From NCBI RefSeq assembly GCF_000353285.1, contig NZ_KB731324.1, positions 4,420,577 to 4,484,576 on the forward strand: 64,000 nucleotides of DNA, read 5' to 3'. The stretch comes from Leptolyngbya boryana PCC 6306. GTDB lineage: Bacteria; Cyanobacteriota; Cyanobacteriia; Leptolyngbyales; Leptolyngbyaceae. A model generated the notes under the pieces. The model did no database searches. It was not told the DNA's origin and saw only the letters and a list, made by a program, of their open reading frames with translations. The position numbers were made by a program, and so were the translations under genes. Below, one piece after another: positions 54,700-64,000 of the stretch. Position 1 is the first letter of the stretch. Every line of letters starts with the position of its first letter.

Positions 54700-55872
54700 A
54701 TGCCGATTAAGCCCTCGCAAATTCTCAATCTGCTCGATCGTAAACGCGAAGATTTTGCACTGTTCGATCGCGCTGCTCTACAAGCGTTGCAGCAGTATGG
54801 AACTGCATTAATTCAACTGTCGCAGAAATCTGATCAAGCCATATCAGCAGCACTCGACGGGATCAGAGAGTGTGGAGCTAGACCCTTAGAGCCGTTGGGA
54901 ATGTTTCCAGAATGGGTCATGCACGCGGGATTGTCCTGGCAAAATCGTGAAGAAAGTTTGGAATGGGTACGCGATCGCATTACTGGAGTTTCAACGTTTT
55001 CGGTAGACGGATCGCAAATCTACCCGAGTAAAGACTTCTCGATTCCAGTCGCACTTGTGCAAATTGGCTGGTATGAAAACTTTCACTTGCCCTCCGGTGA
55101 GTATCAAAAAGATATTGAGTTAGATGTTCTCACGCCAAACGATTTGAAGGTTGGACGCGGTGATCTTGCCGATCGACGAGTGAATTTACGTCGATTTGAA
55201 ATGGAATGCGATCGCATTATTCAATACATGGAAGAACATGCAGGACAACGCGATTGTTTAGCATTTTTCGATGGATCGCTGATTGCAACATTTTCAGAAG
55301 CGTTTGATGAAGAGACACGCAGTTTTTACTTGAGATGTATTCTCAACGTATTACGTGCGAGTGAAGATTATCGCGTTCCAGTGATTGGATATATCGATAC
55401 TTCCAGCGCACGAGATTTAACAGAAATGATTCAGCGATTAGCTCAGCTTCCAGATAGTAAAACGATTCATGATGCTCAATTGTTAAATCGCGCGAAAAAT
55501 CAGATGCAGTGGGGCGATCGCACTCCTCTTTTTCTGTCTCAACGGTCTGGAGTTCTCGACTTGTATCAGGAACATCGCGATCGCATCGCATTTACTTACC
55601 TCAAAACCAATCGGGATAGCTATGCGGCTCGAATTGAACTGCCCCTATGGATTTATGAAGAAGGCTGGCACGATCAAATTCTCGATTGGGTTCGGGCTGA
55701 GGTCATCATTGGCGGCGGATATCCTTATGTGATCGAAACGGCGGATCAAGTCGCAGTTTTGAAAAATGACGATCGCCAAACCTTTTATCGATTGTTACAA
55801 GAGTGGGCAGAAAAAGAAGATCTGACCCTGAGACTGTCTCGCAAGATGATTAGTAAAGCGCGGCGAAGATAA
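54700..55872 (+). CDS. NurA-domain nuclease-like protein
   Basis: A 390-residue protein with the NurA fold signature: FSVDGSQIYPSKDF (first acidic residue), LAFFDGSLIATFSEAF, VIGYIDTSSARDL and a C-terminal IPQ-like segment YPYVIETADQVAVLK. NurA proteins act with HerA in DNA-end resection in archaea; the cyanobacterial members are not characterised. HerA is not in the window. Confidence 0.7.
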   Translation: MPIKPSQILNLLDRKREDFALFDRAALQALQQYGTALIQLSQKSDQAISAALDGIRECGARPLEPLGMFPEWVMHAGLSWQNREESLEWVRDRITGVSTFSVDGSQIYPSKDFSIPVALVQIGWYENFHLPSGEYQKDIELDVLTPNDLKVGRGDLADRRVNLRRFEMECDRIIQYMEEHAGQRDCLAFFDGSLIATFSEAFDEETRSFYLRCILNVLRASEDYRVPVIGYIDTSSARDLTEMIQRLAQLPDSKTIHDAQLLNRAKNQMQWGDRTPLFLSQRSGVLDLYQEHRDRIAFTYLKTNRDSYAARIELPLWIYEEGWHDQILDWVRAEVIIGGGYPYVIETADQVAVLKNDDRQTFYRLLQEWAEKEDLTLRLSRKMISKARRR

Positions 55873-56031
55873 GAAACGCTAACAAAATGCGGAATTGAAC
55901 GACACAGATGCGATGTTGAATCAAGCTTTCTGGTTTGACTCACAGAGAGTGATGCGTTCGTCCTTCCCAACTCACAGGAATCGACGCAGAGCTTTGAGAC
56001 AAACCAGCTCAATATCATCGGAGTCCTATCT

Positions 56032-57801
56032 ATGCGTCGTGCTTGGATCTTTGGGTTCGTCACACTCCTGACACTCTTGACGATCGCACATCCCACTTTC
56101 TCCCAAACCAATTTCACGGACATTCAATCTCACTGGGCAAAACCCTGCATTGAGAAATTGGCACAAAAAGGAATCATTAGCGGTTTCCCAGGCAATCAGT
56201 TTCGTCCGAATGAGCCAGTCACCCGCGCACAATTTGCGGCAATGATTGCTAAGGCATTTCCTGAACAGATGAATGCTCCCAGTCGTCCTGCGATTCAGTT
56301 TCGCGATGTTCCCGCGAATTTCTGGGCGCGAGATGTCATTCAGAAAGCGTATCGATCGCAGTTTTTCTCAGGCTTTGAGAATCAGACCTTTAAGCCCGAT
56401 TTAGAAATTCCGAGAGCGCAAGCATTAACCGCATTAGCAAGCGGCTTGAAGCTCAAACCAACTAATGATGTTGAACTCAGCAACAAAGCATTCATTGACA
56501 CTCGAACTATTCCTAACTTTGCGAAAAGCGCGATCGCGGCAACCACCGAAAAGCAAATTACCGTCAACTATCCAATCATGCGTCGATTGAACCCGAATCG
56601 AACTGCTCAACGCGGTGAAATCGCAGCGTTTCTCTGTCAGGCATTACCCGATACTAAAGGCTTGATTAGCAACCAATTCATTCCTAAACCAGAAACACAG
56701 GCGCGAGAAATTCGTGGGGTATGGCTAACTAACATTGATAGTGATGTCTTGTTTGAGAAAGAGCGCCTGAGTAATGCTGTCAATGAACTATCGCGATTGA
56801 ACTTTAATACGCTTTATCCGACGGTACTGAATTGGGGATATACCTTGTATCCCAGTAATGTCATGCAGCAAGAGATTGGATTTCCAGTCGATCCGCGCCC
56901 CGTTGCAGCAGGATTACGCGATCGCGATATGCTGCAAGAACTGATCACCGAAGCTCGCTCAAAAGGGATGGCGGTGATTCCTTGGTTTGAGTTTGGATTC
57001 ATGGCTCCCAAAGATTCAGAACTTGCTCAAAAACACAAAGATTGGTGGACACAGAAACGCAATGGCTCGGTTGATTATCAACCTTCAGCCCTCGACGGCA
57101 AGCAAATTCCAGTCTGGTTCAATCCCTTCAAACCTGAAGTCCAACAGTATCTTCTGAACTTAGTCACTGAAGTGGTTGAAAAATATGATGTTGATGGGAT
57201 TCAGTTCGATGATCACTTTGGGTTACCTGTGAGCTTTGGATACGACGACTTTACTGTCAATCTCTACAAAAAAGAACATCAAGGTAAAGCTCCACCTAGC
57301 AATGAGCGAGATCCAGAATGGTCACGTTGGAGATCGGATAAACTACAAGACTTTCTGACCAAGCTTTTCCAAACGGTCAAATCTCGCAAGCCGAATGTTC
57401 TGATCTCACTGTCACCGCTAGATTTACCCTTTGCTTATGAGGAACATCTAGTGGATTGGCATAAGTGGAGAGAAGCAGGTTTGCTTGAAGAAGTCATTCC
57501 ACAAATCTACTTTCAGGGACAGAAGTTTGTTGATCGTAGTAACCCTGACAACTGGGTAACCTTAAAAGCTGCTCGCGATACGGTTCCCACTGCGATCGGG
57601 ATTTTAAGTGGATTGTCTAGCACACCTCGCCCAATCGAAGAAATTCAGCGTCAAGTCAAAGCCGTCCGCGATCAAGGCTATGCTGGAATGTCGTTTTTTT
57701 TCTATGAAACCCTGTGGAATAAATCGCCTGAACCGATTGGCGATCGCAAAGCAGGCTGGCAAACTATCTTCAAAGAGAAAGTTGAGCGCTTTCGGCTATA
57801 A
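56032..57801 (+). CDS. Exported SLH-domain protein with GH10-like (DUF187) hydrolase domain
   Basis: A 589-residue protein with signal peptide (1-25, ending TFSQ), three SLH repeats (about 28-215: FTDIQSHWAKPCIEKLAQKGIISGF and following) and a family-10-like glycosyl hydrolase domain (about 225-580: REIRGVWLTNIDSDVLFEK, MAVIPWFEFGF, YDVDGIQFDDHFG, EVIPQIYFQGQKF). SLH repeats would anchor it to the cell wall. The substrate is probably peptidoglycan or another wall glycan, by analogy with YngK-like enzymes. Confidence 0.85.
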   Translation: MRRAWIFGFVTLLTLLTIAHPTFSQTNFTDIQSHWAKPCIEKLAQKGIISGFPGNQFRPNEPVTRAQFAAMIAKAFPEQMNAPSRPAIQFRDVPANFWARDVIQKAYRSQFFSGFENQTFKPDLEIPRAQALTALASGLKLKPTNDVELSNKAFIDTRTIPNFAKSAIAATTEKQITVNYPIMRRLNPNRTAQRGEIAAFLCQALPDTKGLISNQFIPKPETQAREIRGVWLTNIDSDVLFEKERLSNAVNELSRLNFNTLYPTVLNWGYTLYPSNVMQQEIGFPVDPRPVAAGLRDRDMLQELITEARSKGMAVIPWFEFGFMAPKDSELAQKHKDWWTQKRNGSVDYQPSALDGKQIPVWFNPFKPEVQQYLLNLVTEVVEKYDVDGIQFDDHFGLPVSFGYDDFTVNLYKKEHQGKAPPSNERDPEWSRWRSDKLQDFLTKLFQTVKSRKPNVLISLSPLDLPFAYEEHLVDWHKWREAGLLEEVIPQIYFQGQKFVDRSNPDNWVTLKAARDTVPTAIGILSGLSSTPRPIEEIQRQVKAVRDQGYAGMSFFFYETLWNKSPEPIGDRKAGWQTIFKEKVERFRL

Positions 57802-57837
57802 GATTTGCTAGCTCTACTCGTCGATCTCATTCATTAT

Positions 57838-57869
57838 GCAGAGTGGGGAGTAGGGAGTCCCCACTCTGC
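57838..57869. repeat. Perfect 12-base hairpin of the G-rich/C-rich family
   Basis: GCAGAGTGGGGA (57838-57849) and TCCCCACTCTGC (57858-57869) pair exactly. It lies after the SLH gene. No T-run follows. Confidence 0.75.
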
Positions 57870-57978
57870 ACACACATCAATTCTTGAGGAAATCCAAAGA
57901 ATCAGAACTCGTAGCTGAAGAGACAAGACTCGCACAGGCAATTTCGTTAAAATGATCGTCGCAAAGTGAGCCAGATTT

Positions 57979-58980
57979 ATGAAAGTTGCTTTTTTCAGTA
58001 CCAAATCATACGATCGCCGATTTTTTGAAGCTATCAATGCAACCTATCAGCACGACATCACCTTTTTTGAAGTACCACTAAACGCCGATACGGCAATGCT
58101 TGCGACAGGCTATCCCGCAGTTTGTATGTTCGTGAATGATGTCGCAGATACCGACACTTTGAACAGTCTTGCTGCGAATGAAACTCAGCTTCTCGCCTTA
58201 CGATCGGCTGGATTTAACACCGTGAACTTACAACGAGCAGCAGAGCTAGACATCAAAGTAGTCCGTGTTCCAGCTTATTCTCCCTATGCCGTTGCAGAAC
58301 ATGCCGTTGCTCTCATTTTGGCGTTGAATCGTAAAATCTACAGAGCTTACAATCGAGTTCGAGATGATAACTTTGCATTAGAAGGACTTCTTGGATTTGA
58401 TTTGCATGGGTGTACCGTTGGGGTGATTGGTACAGGCAGAGTTGGCATGGTCTTTGCTCAAATCATGCAGGGATTTGGGTGTTCTGTGATTGGATATGAT
58501 GCCTATCCAAACGAGCAATTGACACAGTATGTTTCCTTACCTGAACTATTTGAGAAGTCTGATATTATCTCGCTGCATTGTCCATTGTTGCCAGAAACCT
58601 ATCATTTAATTGATCAAAGCGCGATCGCACAAATGAAGCCCGGAGTCATGCTGATCAATACAAGTCGGGGGGCTTTAATTGATACGGATGCTGTGATCAC
58701 AGGAATTAAAACTGGCAAAATTGGCTATCTAGGAATTGATGTTTATGAGCAGGAAGAGAACTTATTTTTCCAAGATCTCTCTGACACCATTATTCAAGAT
58801 GACACCTTTCAGCTTTTACAATCTTTTCTGAATGTTTTGATTACCGCGCACCAAGCATTTTTTACTCGGAATGCCTTAGAAGCGATCGCAACAACAACGC
58901 TCTCCAATATTTCAGATTTTGAGCAAGGAAAGCCATTGAAGAACGAAGTTGTCTACCACCCTTCTCCAGCTTTACTATGA
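57979..58980 (+). CDS. D-lactate dehydrogenase / 2-hydroxyacid dehydrogenase
   Basis: A 333-residue NAD-dependent dehydrogenase. VGVIGTGRVGMVF is the NAD site; the catalytic Arg, Glu and His are in LRSAGFNTVNL, DVYEQEENLF and LITAHQAFFT. YSPYAVAEHAVALILALNRK is typical of D-lactate dehydrogenases (LdhA). It overlaps ackA by four bases (ATGA), so the pair works in fermentation of sugar in the dark. Confidence 0.87.
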   Translation: MKVAFFSTKSYDRRFFEAINATYQHDITFFEVPLNADTAMLATGYPAVCMFVNDVADTDTLNSLAANETQLLALRSAGFNTVNLQRAAELDIKVVRVPAYSPYAVAEHAVALILALNRKIYRAYNRVRDDNFALEGLLGFDLHGCTVGVIGTGRVGMVFAQIMQGFGCSVIGYDAYPNEQLTQYVSLPELFEKSDIISLHCPLLPETYHLIDQSAIAQMKPGVMLINTSRGALIDTDAVITGIKTGKIGYLGIDVYEQEENLFFQDLSDTIIQDDTFQLLQSFLNVLITAHQAFFTRNALEAIATTTLSNISDFEQGKPLKNEVVYHPSPALL

Positions 58981-60218
58981 AAATTCTGGTGCTGAACGCA
59001 GGCTCAAGCAGCCAAAAGAGTTGTCTGTATTCAATCGACGATCGCCTACCCAATGAACCCCCAGAGCCAATGTGGGAAGCCGCGATCGATTGGGCACATC
59101 ATCCCGGCTTTGCAGAGATCAAGGTCAAAACCGCAACTGAAGAACTGACAGAAGAGATTGAAGTCAAATCGCGTCTTGAGATTATGGCGCATCTGCTCTC
59201 AATGCTTTGGCAAGGGAAGACCGCAGTTCTCAATCACCCGACTGACATTGATGTGGTTGGACATCGAGTCGTACAAGGTGGGCAAGAATACTCTCAACCT
59301 GTACAGATTGATCAAACAGTGAAAGCAACGATCGATCGGCTTTCTACACTGGCTCCAAATCACAATCCTGCTAATCTCGAAGGTATTGAAGCGATCGAGC
59401 AATTTTTAGGAACTGAAATTCCACAGATTGCCGTATTCGATACTGCCTTTCATCGTCAAATCCCCGATGCTGCTGCAATCTACCCCGTTCCTTATGCTTG
59501 GGTCGATCAAGGAATTCGGCGCTATGGATTTCATGGCATTAGTCATCAGTACTGTGCTGAACGAGCCGCACACTTGTTACAGCGAAACTTAGAAGACTTG
59601 CGCCTGATTGTTTGTCATCTTGGCAACGGGTGCTCACTTTCTGCCATCGCCCAAGGACATAGTATTGATACAACAATGGGATTCACGCCGCTCGATGGCT
59701 TAATGATGGGAACGCGCTCTGGTTCGGTTGATCCAGGGATTTTAATTCACTTGATGCGACAAGAAGGCTATTCTGTCGATCTCTTAGATCGCGAACTGAA
59801 TCGAGAATCGGGTTTGAAAGGAATTTCTGGCGTTTCTGCTGATTTGCGCCAAGTCATGAAGGCGATCGCAGACAACAATTCTCAAGCACAGTTAGCACTC
59901 GACATTTACATTCATCGCTTGCGCGCTTACATCGGGGCAATGCTCGCCAGTTTAGGAGGGGTAGATGCTTTGATTTTTACAGCAGGCGTGGGGGAAAATT
60001 CAGCGATTGTGCGTTCTCTAGCTTGTGAATCCTTTGGTTTTCTGGGCTTAAAGCTTGATGCTCACAAGAATGAAAATCGCCCCGTTGATCAAGATATTGC
60101 CACAACAGATTCAACGGTACGAGTTTTAGTCATTCATACGCAAGAAGATTGGGCGATCGCTCAAGAATGCTATCGTTTAAGAGCTAAACATGTATCGCTT
60201 CACGAGAAACAATCATGA
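58977..60218 (+). CDS. ackA: Acetate kinase
   Basis: A 413-residue ASKHA-fold kinase converting acetyl phosphate and ADP to acetate and [36 protein letters not shown] and [11 protein letters not shown] are intact. Length is normal. It overlaps both neighbours by four bases. No phosphoketolase or phosphotransacetylase is adjacent. Confidence 0.92.
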   Translation: MKILVLNAGSSSQKSCLYSIDDRLPNEPPEPMWEAAIDWAHHPGFAEIKVKTATEELTEEIEVKSRLEIMAHLLSMLWQGKTAVLNHPTDIDVVGHRVVQGGQEYSQPVQIDQTVKATIDRLSTLAPNHNPANLEGIEAIEQFLGTEIPQIAVFDTAFHRQIPDAAAIYPVPYAWVDQGIRRYGFHGISHQYCAERAAHLLQRNLEDLRLIVCHLGNGCSLSAIAQGHSIDTTMGFTPLDGLMMGTRSGSVDPGILIHLMRQEGYSVDLLDRELNRESGLKGISGVSADLRQVMKAIADNNSQAQLALDIYIHRLRAYIGAMLASLGGVDALIFTAGVGENSAIVRSLACESFGFLGLKLDAHKNENRPVDQDIATTDSTVRVLVIHTQEDWAIAQECYRLRAKHVSLHEKQS

Positions 60219-61558
60219 TGAGCCAACTCCCGAATCAGATTACGGCTCCAGCTTGGGTGCAACTTTTCAATTGGATTGTTGATCCGCTTGGATTCCTGGA
60301 CAAATACACTCAGAAGTATAGTGATGTTTTTACCATGCAACTGGCTGGACTGGGATTGTCTGTCGTCATTGCCAATCCGAAAGCGATTCAGGAAATCTTT
60401 AATCAAGATGCAAAGTTTGATATGGGACGGGGTAATGAACTCGCAGAACCGCTGTTAGGACGAAATTCTTTGCTGTTACTGGATGGCGATCGCCATCGAC
60501 GAGAACGCAAATTACTCATGCCGCCTTTTCATGGGGAAAGACTGCACACTTACGCCACGCAAATCTGCAAAGTTGCTGATCAAGTGGCAAGTCAGTGGCA
60601 AACTGGACAGCCTTTTATTGTCCGAACCTCGATGCAAAACATCAGCTTAGAAATCATCTTGCAAGTTGTTTTCGGGTTGAGTGAAGGAGAGCGATATCAA
60701 CAGCTTAAAGTTCTCCTGACCGAATGGCTGGACATGACCGATTCACCTTCACGATCGAGCATGTTATTCCTAAAATTTTTGCAGAAAGACTGGGGAGCTT
60801 GGACTCCTTGGGGACGGATGCAGCAGCGCCAACGCCAAATTCATGACCTACTTCAGGCAGAAATTGACGAGAGAAGAACGAAGGGAGATGAGAAACGGAG
60901 TGATGTTCTCAGCCTGATGATGGCAGTGCGAGATGAAACTGGGCAAGCCATGAGCGATGAAGAATTGAGAGATGAATTGCTCACGATCTTGTTTGCTGGA
61001 CATGAAACTACTGCAACAACTCTATCTTGGGCGTTTTACCAGATTCATCAACAGCCAGAAGTGCGTGAGAAATTGCTCAAAGAGCTTGAAAGCCTAGATG
61101 CACATGCGTCTCCAATGAGCATGGCTCAACTTCCCTACTTGAATGCTATCTGTCAGGAAACACTCCGAATGTATCCTGTGATTCCTGTGCTGTTTCCGCG
61201 CATTTCTAAAGTGCCTGTGAAGGTTGCAGACTATTCATTTGATGCAGAGACGACTCTCTGGATATCTCCTTATCTGGTGCATTATCGAGAAGATGTATAT
61301 CCAAATGCTCACCACTTTGAGCCGGAACGATTTCTCGATCGACAGTACTCGCCTGCTGAGTATTTTCCCTTTGGAGGCGGGAGTCGGCGATGTCTGGGAT
61401 ATGCGCTGGCTCAGTTAGAAATGAAGCTCGTTCTGGCAACAATCTTATCGAAATACCAACTTGCTTTAGCTGACGATAAACCTGTGAAACTACAGCGCCG
61501 TGGGTTTACGCTCGCTCCGACAGGTGGAGTGCGAATGGTGTTAACTGAGAAGCCATAG
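60215..61558 (+). CDS. Cytochrome P450 (CYP110-like)
   Basis: A 447-residue monooxygenase. I-helix [17 protein letters not shown] of the ExxR motif, and the haem loop [17 protein letters not shown] with Cys393 are intact. It resembles cyanobacterial CYP110 enzymes, fatty-acid or terpene hydroxylases. It starts inside the ackA stop (ATGA), or at the next ATG (60218). The redox partner is not encoded here. Its translational coupling to ackA is odd for a P450. Confidence 0.87.
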   Translation: MMSQLPNQITAPAWVQLFNWIVDPLGFLDKYTQKYSDVFTMQLAGLGLSVVIANPKAIQEIFNQDAKFDMGRGNELAEPLLGRNSLLLLDGDRHRRERKLLMPPFHGERLHTYATQICKVADQVASQWQTGQPFIVRTSMQNISLEIILQVVFGLSEGERYQQLKVLLTEWLDMTDSPSRSSMLFLKFLQKDWGAWTPWGRMQQRQRQIHDLLQAEIDERRTKGDEKRSDVLSLMMAVRDETGQAMSDEELRDELLTILFAGHETTATTLSWAFYQIHQQPEVREKLLKELESLDAHASPMSMAQLPYLNAICQETLRMYPVIPVLFPRISKVPVKVADYSFDAETTLWISPYLVHYREDVYPNAHHFEPERFLDRQYSPAEYFPFGGGSRRCLGYALAQLEMKLVLATILSKYQLALADDKPVKLQRRGFTLAPTGGVRMVLTEKP

Positions 61559-61597
61559 ATATCTTTCGAGGTTCAGGACTTTAAGCTAGTCGTGCGA

Positions 61598-61655
61598 AGT
61601 GGGGAGATGGGGGAGTGGGGAGAACCCAGATTCACATTGCTCCCTATCCCCATCA
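61598..61655. repeat. Intergenic G-rich/C-rich hairpin repeat
   Basis: AGTGGGGAGATGGGGGAGTG is followed by CTCCCTATCCCCATC; the spacer (AACCCAGATTCACATTG) matches the copy at 45938. It separates converging genes. Confidence 0.7.
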
Positions 61656-61658
61656 GAT

Positions 61659-62543
61659 TTACTGTAGTGAACTACTGGACACTCTACTGCTCGCTTGTCT
61701 GCCATAAAGGATAGAACCGAAGCCAGTAATATACATCAATAAGCTATAAACCGCAGCGGGCACAGCCATATCGGGGTTGTTGAGTAGACCCGCAGTGATA
61801 GCAATTGCTAGCGTTCCGTTTTGAATCCCGACTTCAATAGCGATACAGATTTGTTGAGCGAGCGGCAGCCGAAACAGCTTTCCGACCAGAAATCCTGCCA
61901 GTGTTGCCAGGAGGTTGAGCAATACGACACCGATTCCTACCTGCACCAGAAATCCTGGGAGCTTACTTCCTTCTCGTACCAGCAACAGCACAATAATCAG
62001 CGCTAACAATCCTATGGCAAGTCGGCTCATTTGCTTTTCTAGACGGCGTGCTGTGTCAGGAAACTGATGACGAATTGCCATGCCGATCGCTGTCGGTAGC
62101 AGTGTGATCAGAAAAATTTGCAGCATGGTCTGCCCAATCGGTAGAGCGATTGCCGCACTTTGCCCTAGGAAATATTGCAGCGCCAGATTTGTAAAAATCG
62201 GAATCGTAAACACAGTAGCGATGCTACTCAGCGCTGTGAGCGTTACTGACAGAGCAACATCGCCCTTTGCCAGATAAGTTATGAGATTAGAAGAAGGACC
62301 ACCCGGACATACTGCTAGAACAATCAGACCAACCGCGATCGCGGGCTGCATGGGCACAACCAACGTGATCAGTATCCCAATCAGCGGCAGCAGCAATAGC
62401 TGGCAGATCGTGCCCACCGCAACTGCTTTGGGATCACGAGTAATTCGTTTAAAGTCTTCTGCAACCAGACTTAACCCCATACCCAACATCACAATTGCCA
62501 GAGCCAGCGGCAGTAAAACAGAGGTGAAGATGTTGCTCTGCAT
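61659..62543 (-). CDS. Bile acid:sodium symporter family transporter
   Basis: A 294-residue membrane protein with about nine or ten helices. The crossover motifs CPGGPSSNLITYLAKGDVALSVTLTALSSI and GIQNGTLAIAI mark the BASS/SBF family. Cyanobacterial members transport bicarbonate, pyruvate or other acids; the substrate here cannot be told. The ATG at 62543 (MQSNIFTSVLLP) is chosen, 14 residues into a longer frame. Confidence 0.85.
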   Translation of the reverse strand: MQSNIFTSVLLPLALAIVMLGMGLSLVAEDFKRITRDPKAVAVGTICQLLLLPLIGILITLVVPMQPAIAVGLIVLAVCPGGPSSNLITYLAKGDVALSVTLTALSSIATVFTIPIFTNLALQYFLGQSAAIALPIGQTMLQIFLITLLPTAIGMAIRHQFPDTARRLEKQMSRLAIGLLALIIVLLLVREGSKLPGFLVQVGIGVVLLNLLATLAGFLVGKLFRLPLAQQICIAIEVGIQNGTLAIAITAGLLNNPDMAVPAAVYSLLMYITGFGSILYGRQASSRVSSSSLQ

Positions 62544-62748
62544 CGTTATTAGACATTGATTTTGATTTGCACAGGTATCATACAAGAATATGTTCAGAGT
62601 TTCGGTATGCTCTGCTCACACTCCCTGCACCCGTCAGACAAACTCGAACCAATCAATTTGAATCGTTCGGCAATCCGAATGCGGAGAGAGCATAAGCTAA
62701 GCTGTAGTTGTTGAGCAAGTCAAAGTTCTCCAAAGTGGAGTTGTTATC

Positions 62749-64000
62749 ATGCAGGTCGGTTTGAACTGTGCGCTGAGTGATGTCCATATTGATGCTGCTC
62801 AAGCAAGTAGTCAGCGTCAGATGGCAATCTCGATCGAAGCCATCCCCCAAGCGTCGCCTCGTGAGACTCCGCTCAATCTCTGTCTGGTTCTCGATCAGAG
62901 TGGATCGATGGCAGGTCGATCGCTGCAAACTGTTCAACAAGCCGCCGCTAGGCTCATCGATCGCTTATCCCCAGGAGATCGACTCTCGATCGTCACGTTC
63001 AATCACAAAGCCAAAGTTCTCCTCCCCAATCAAATCGTTGAGGATCCAGAGCCGTTAAAACTTGCCTTAAACCGTCTGGAAGCGTCGGGCGGCACTGCGA
63101 TCGACGAAGGGATTCGACTCGGAATAGAAGAAGTCGCAAAAGGGAAAAAGAATGCCGTTTCACAAATGTTTCTCTTGACGGACGGAGAGAATGAACACGG
63201 CAGTAACGATCGCTGTCTCAAACTCGCTCAAGTCGCGACCGGATACGGTCTGTCGATTAATTCACTCGGATTCGGAAGTGCTTGGAATCAAGACGTTTTA
63301 GAAAAAATCGCCGATGCGGGTGGTGGGGCACTTTCTTATATTCAAGAACCTGAGCAAGCGGTGACAGAGTTTGGGCGATTGTTCGATCGCATTCAATCGA
63401 TCGGCTTAACGAATGCCTTTTTACGCATTGTTTTATCGCCAGGAGTTCGCCTCGCAGACTTTAAGCCTGTCGCCCAAGTTGCACCCGAAACCGTCGAATT
63501 ACTTGTGCAGCATGAAGATAACTTAGTCGGCGCGCGCTTAGGCGATTTGATGGTCGGCTCACCTCGCGTGATTTTGGCGAATGTTTACCTGACGCAGTTG
63601 CCGGAAGGGAAAAATACGATCGCCGAAATTCAAGTGAAATATGATGATCCAACTTCAGGTGAATTAGCACTAGCCTCTGAGACCTTCCCGGTTGAAATTA
63701 CAGCTCAAACTCAATACCAACCCGCACCAAACTCAGACGTTCAGCAGCATATTCTCGCTCTCGCAAAATATCGACAAACCCAAATCGCCGAAACCAAATT
63801 GCAGCAAGGTGATCGACAAGGAGCCGTAACAATGCTGCAAACAGCCGCACAAACTGCTTTGCAAATGGGAGATCGCAATGCGGCAACTGTTTTACAAACT
63901 AATGCAACTCAACTGAGTTTAGGAGAAGACTTATCGGAAGTCGATCGTAAAAAAACTCGACTCGTTTCTAAAACTATTTTGCAGGCGGGAGATTCTGAGT
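62749..64000 (+). CDS. VWA-domain protein, 3' end outside the window
   Basis: 417 residues are visible from ATG 62749 (GGAG upstream) and the frame is still open at the window edge. A von Willebrand factor A domain (about 40-215) has the complete MIDAS motif DQSGSMAG, a Thr in SGGTAIDEGIRLG and Asp in LTDGENEHG. A beta-rich domain (about 225-320) and a helical C-terminal region (AKYRQTQIAETKLQQGDRQGAVTML) follow. Such cytosolic VWA proteins act in metal-dependent complexes; the partner is unknown. Confidence 0.85.
   Translation, partial: MQVGLNCALSDVHIDAAQASSQRQMAISIEAIPQASPRETPLNLCLVLDQSGSMAGRSLQTVQQAAARLIDRLSPGDRLSIVTFNHKAKVLLPNQIVEDPEPLKLALNRLEASGGTAIDEGIRLGIEEVAKGKKNAVSQMFLLTDGENEHGSNDRCLKLAQVATGYGLSINSLGFGSAWNQDVLEKIADAGGGALSYIQEPEQAVTEFGRLFDRIQSIGLTNAFLRIVLSPGVRLADFKPVAQVAPETVELLVQHEDNLVGARLGDLMVGSPRVILANVYLTQLPEGKNTIAEIQVKYDDPTSGELALASETFPVEITAQTQYQPAPNSDVQQHILALAKYRQTQIAETKLQQGDRQGAVTMLQTAAQTALQMGDRNAATVLQTNATQLSLGEDLSEVDRKKTRLVSKTILQAGDSE

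Overview
The window looks like a chromosome segment of a filamentous, Leptolyngbya-like cyanobacterium. The octamer GCGATCGC (the cyanobacterial HIP1 site) occurs throughout coding and non-coding DNA. Many products are cyanobacterial types: an NdbB-like type II dehydrogenase, the glycolytic Gap1, a DUF3611 membrane protein, a BioY-LspA pair, SLH-domain and CYP110-like proteins. Intergenic G-rich/C-rich hairpin repeats of the kind common in filamentous cyanobacteria appear eight times. No rRNA, CRISPR array or complete tRNA was seen. The genus is inference.

Layout. 1-5.9 kb: a guanidine-degradation locus. The tail of an ABC substrate-binding protein is followed by a guanidine-I (ykkC) riboswitch with an overlapping terminator, two DUF1989 carboxyguanidine-deiminase-type subunits and a biotin-dependent guanidine/urea carboxylase. 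5.9-11.1 kb: DoxX, small secreted proteins, a DASH-type photolyase/cryptochrome, YggT and upp. 11.2-14.9 kb: a defence-like module of a VapBC pair, a NACHT NTPase and a divergent small membrane protein, bracketed by two diverged direct copies of a structured intergenic element of about 140 bp; the left copy looks like a short RNA with its own promoter and terminator. 15.9-19.4 kb: a 48-residue double-glycine-type peptide gene overlapping a large hybrid histidine kinase. 19.8-25.7 kb: two tandem AraC regulators, then four genes for secreted proteins (two AbfB-type, one with three Cys/His repeats, one unrecognised) and a globin gene with one in-frame TGA.

26-36 kb: a Cdc48-like AAA+ ATPase, a peptide-export-type ABC transporter divergent from a degenerate histidine kinase, a beta-carbonic anhydrase, an AIM24 protein and a MacA/MacB-like adaptor-permease pair without its ATPase. 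36-50.5 kb: bioA, cobK, gap1, a cytochrome b-like protein, an amidohydrolase, a GH15/phosphorylase-kinase-like protein, a caspase-fold protein with the catalytic His replaced by Asn, bioB, bioY and lspA. 50.7-64 kb: a YvcK-like protein, tsaE, an NDH-2 enzyme, a HAD protein, a NurA-domain protein, an SLH/GH10-like protein, an overlapping D-lactate dehydrogenase-acetate kinase-P450 operon, a bile-acid:sodium symporter family protein and a VWA protein cut by the window edge.

How genes work together. The riboswitch-deiminase-carboxylase set should convert guanidine to allophanate; no allophanate hydrolase lies in the window. bioA, bioB and bioY serve biotin supply, which the carboxylase needs. 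ldh and ackA overlap by four bases and form a fermentation unit with a P450 appended. Two related miniature inverted-repeat elements (46.0 and 52.5 kb) show past transposition.
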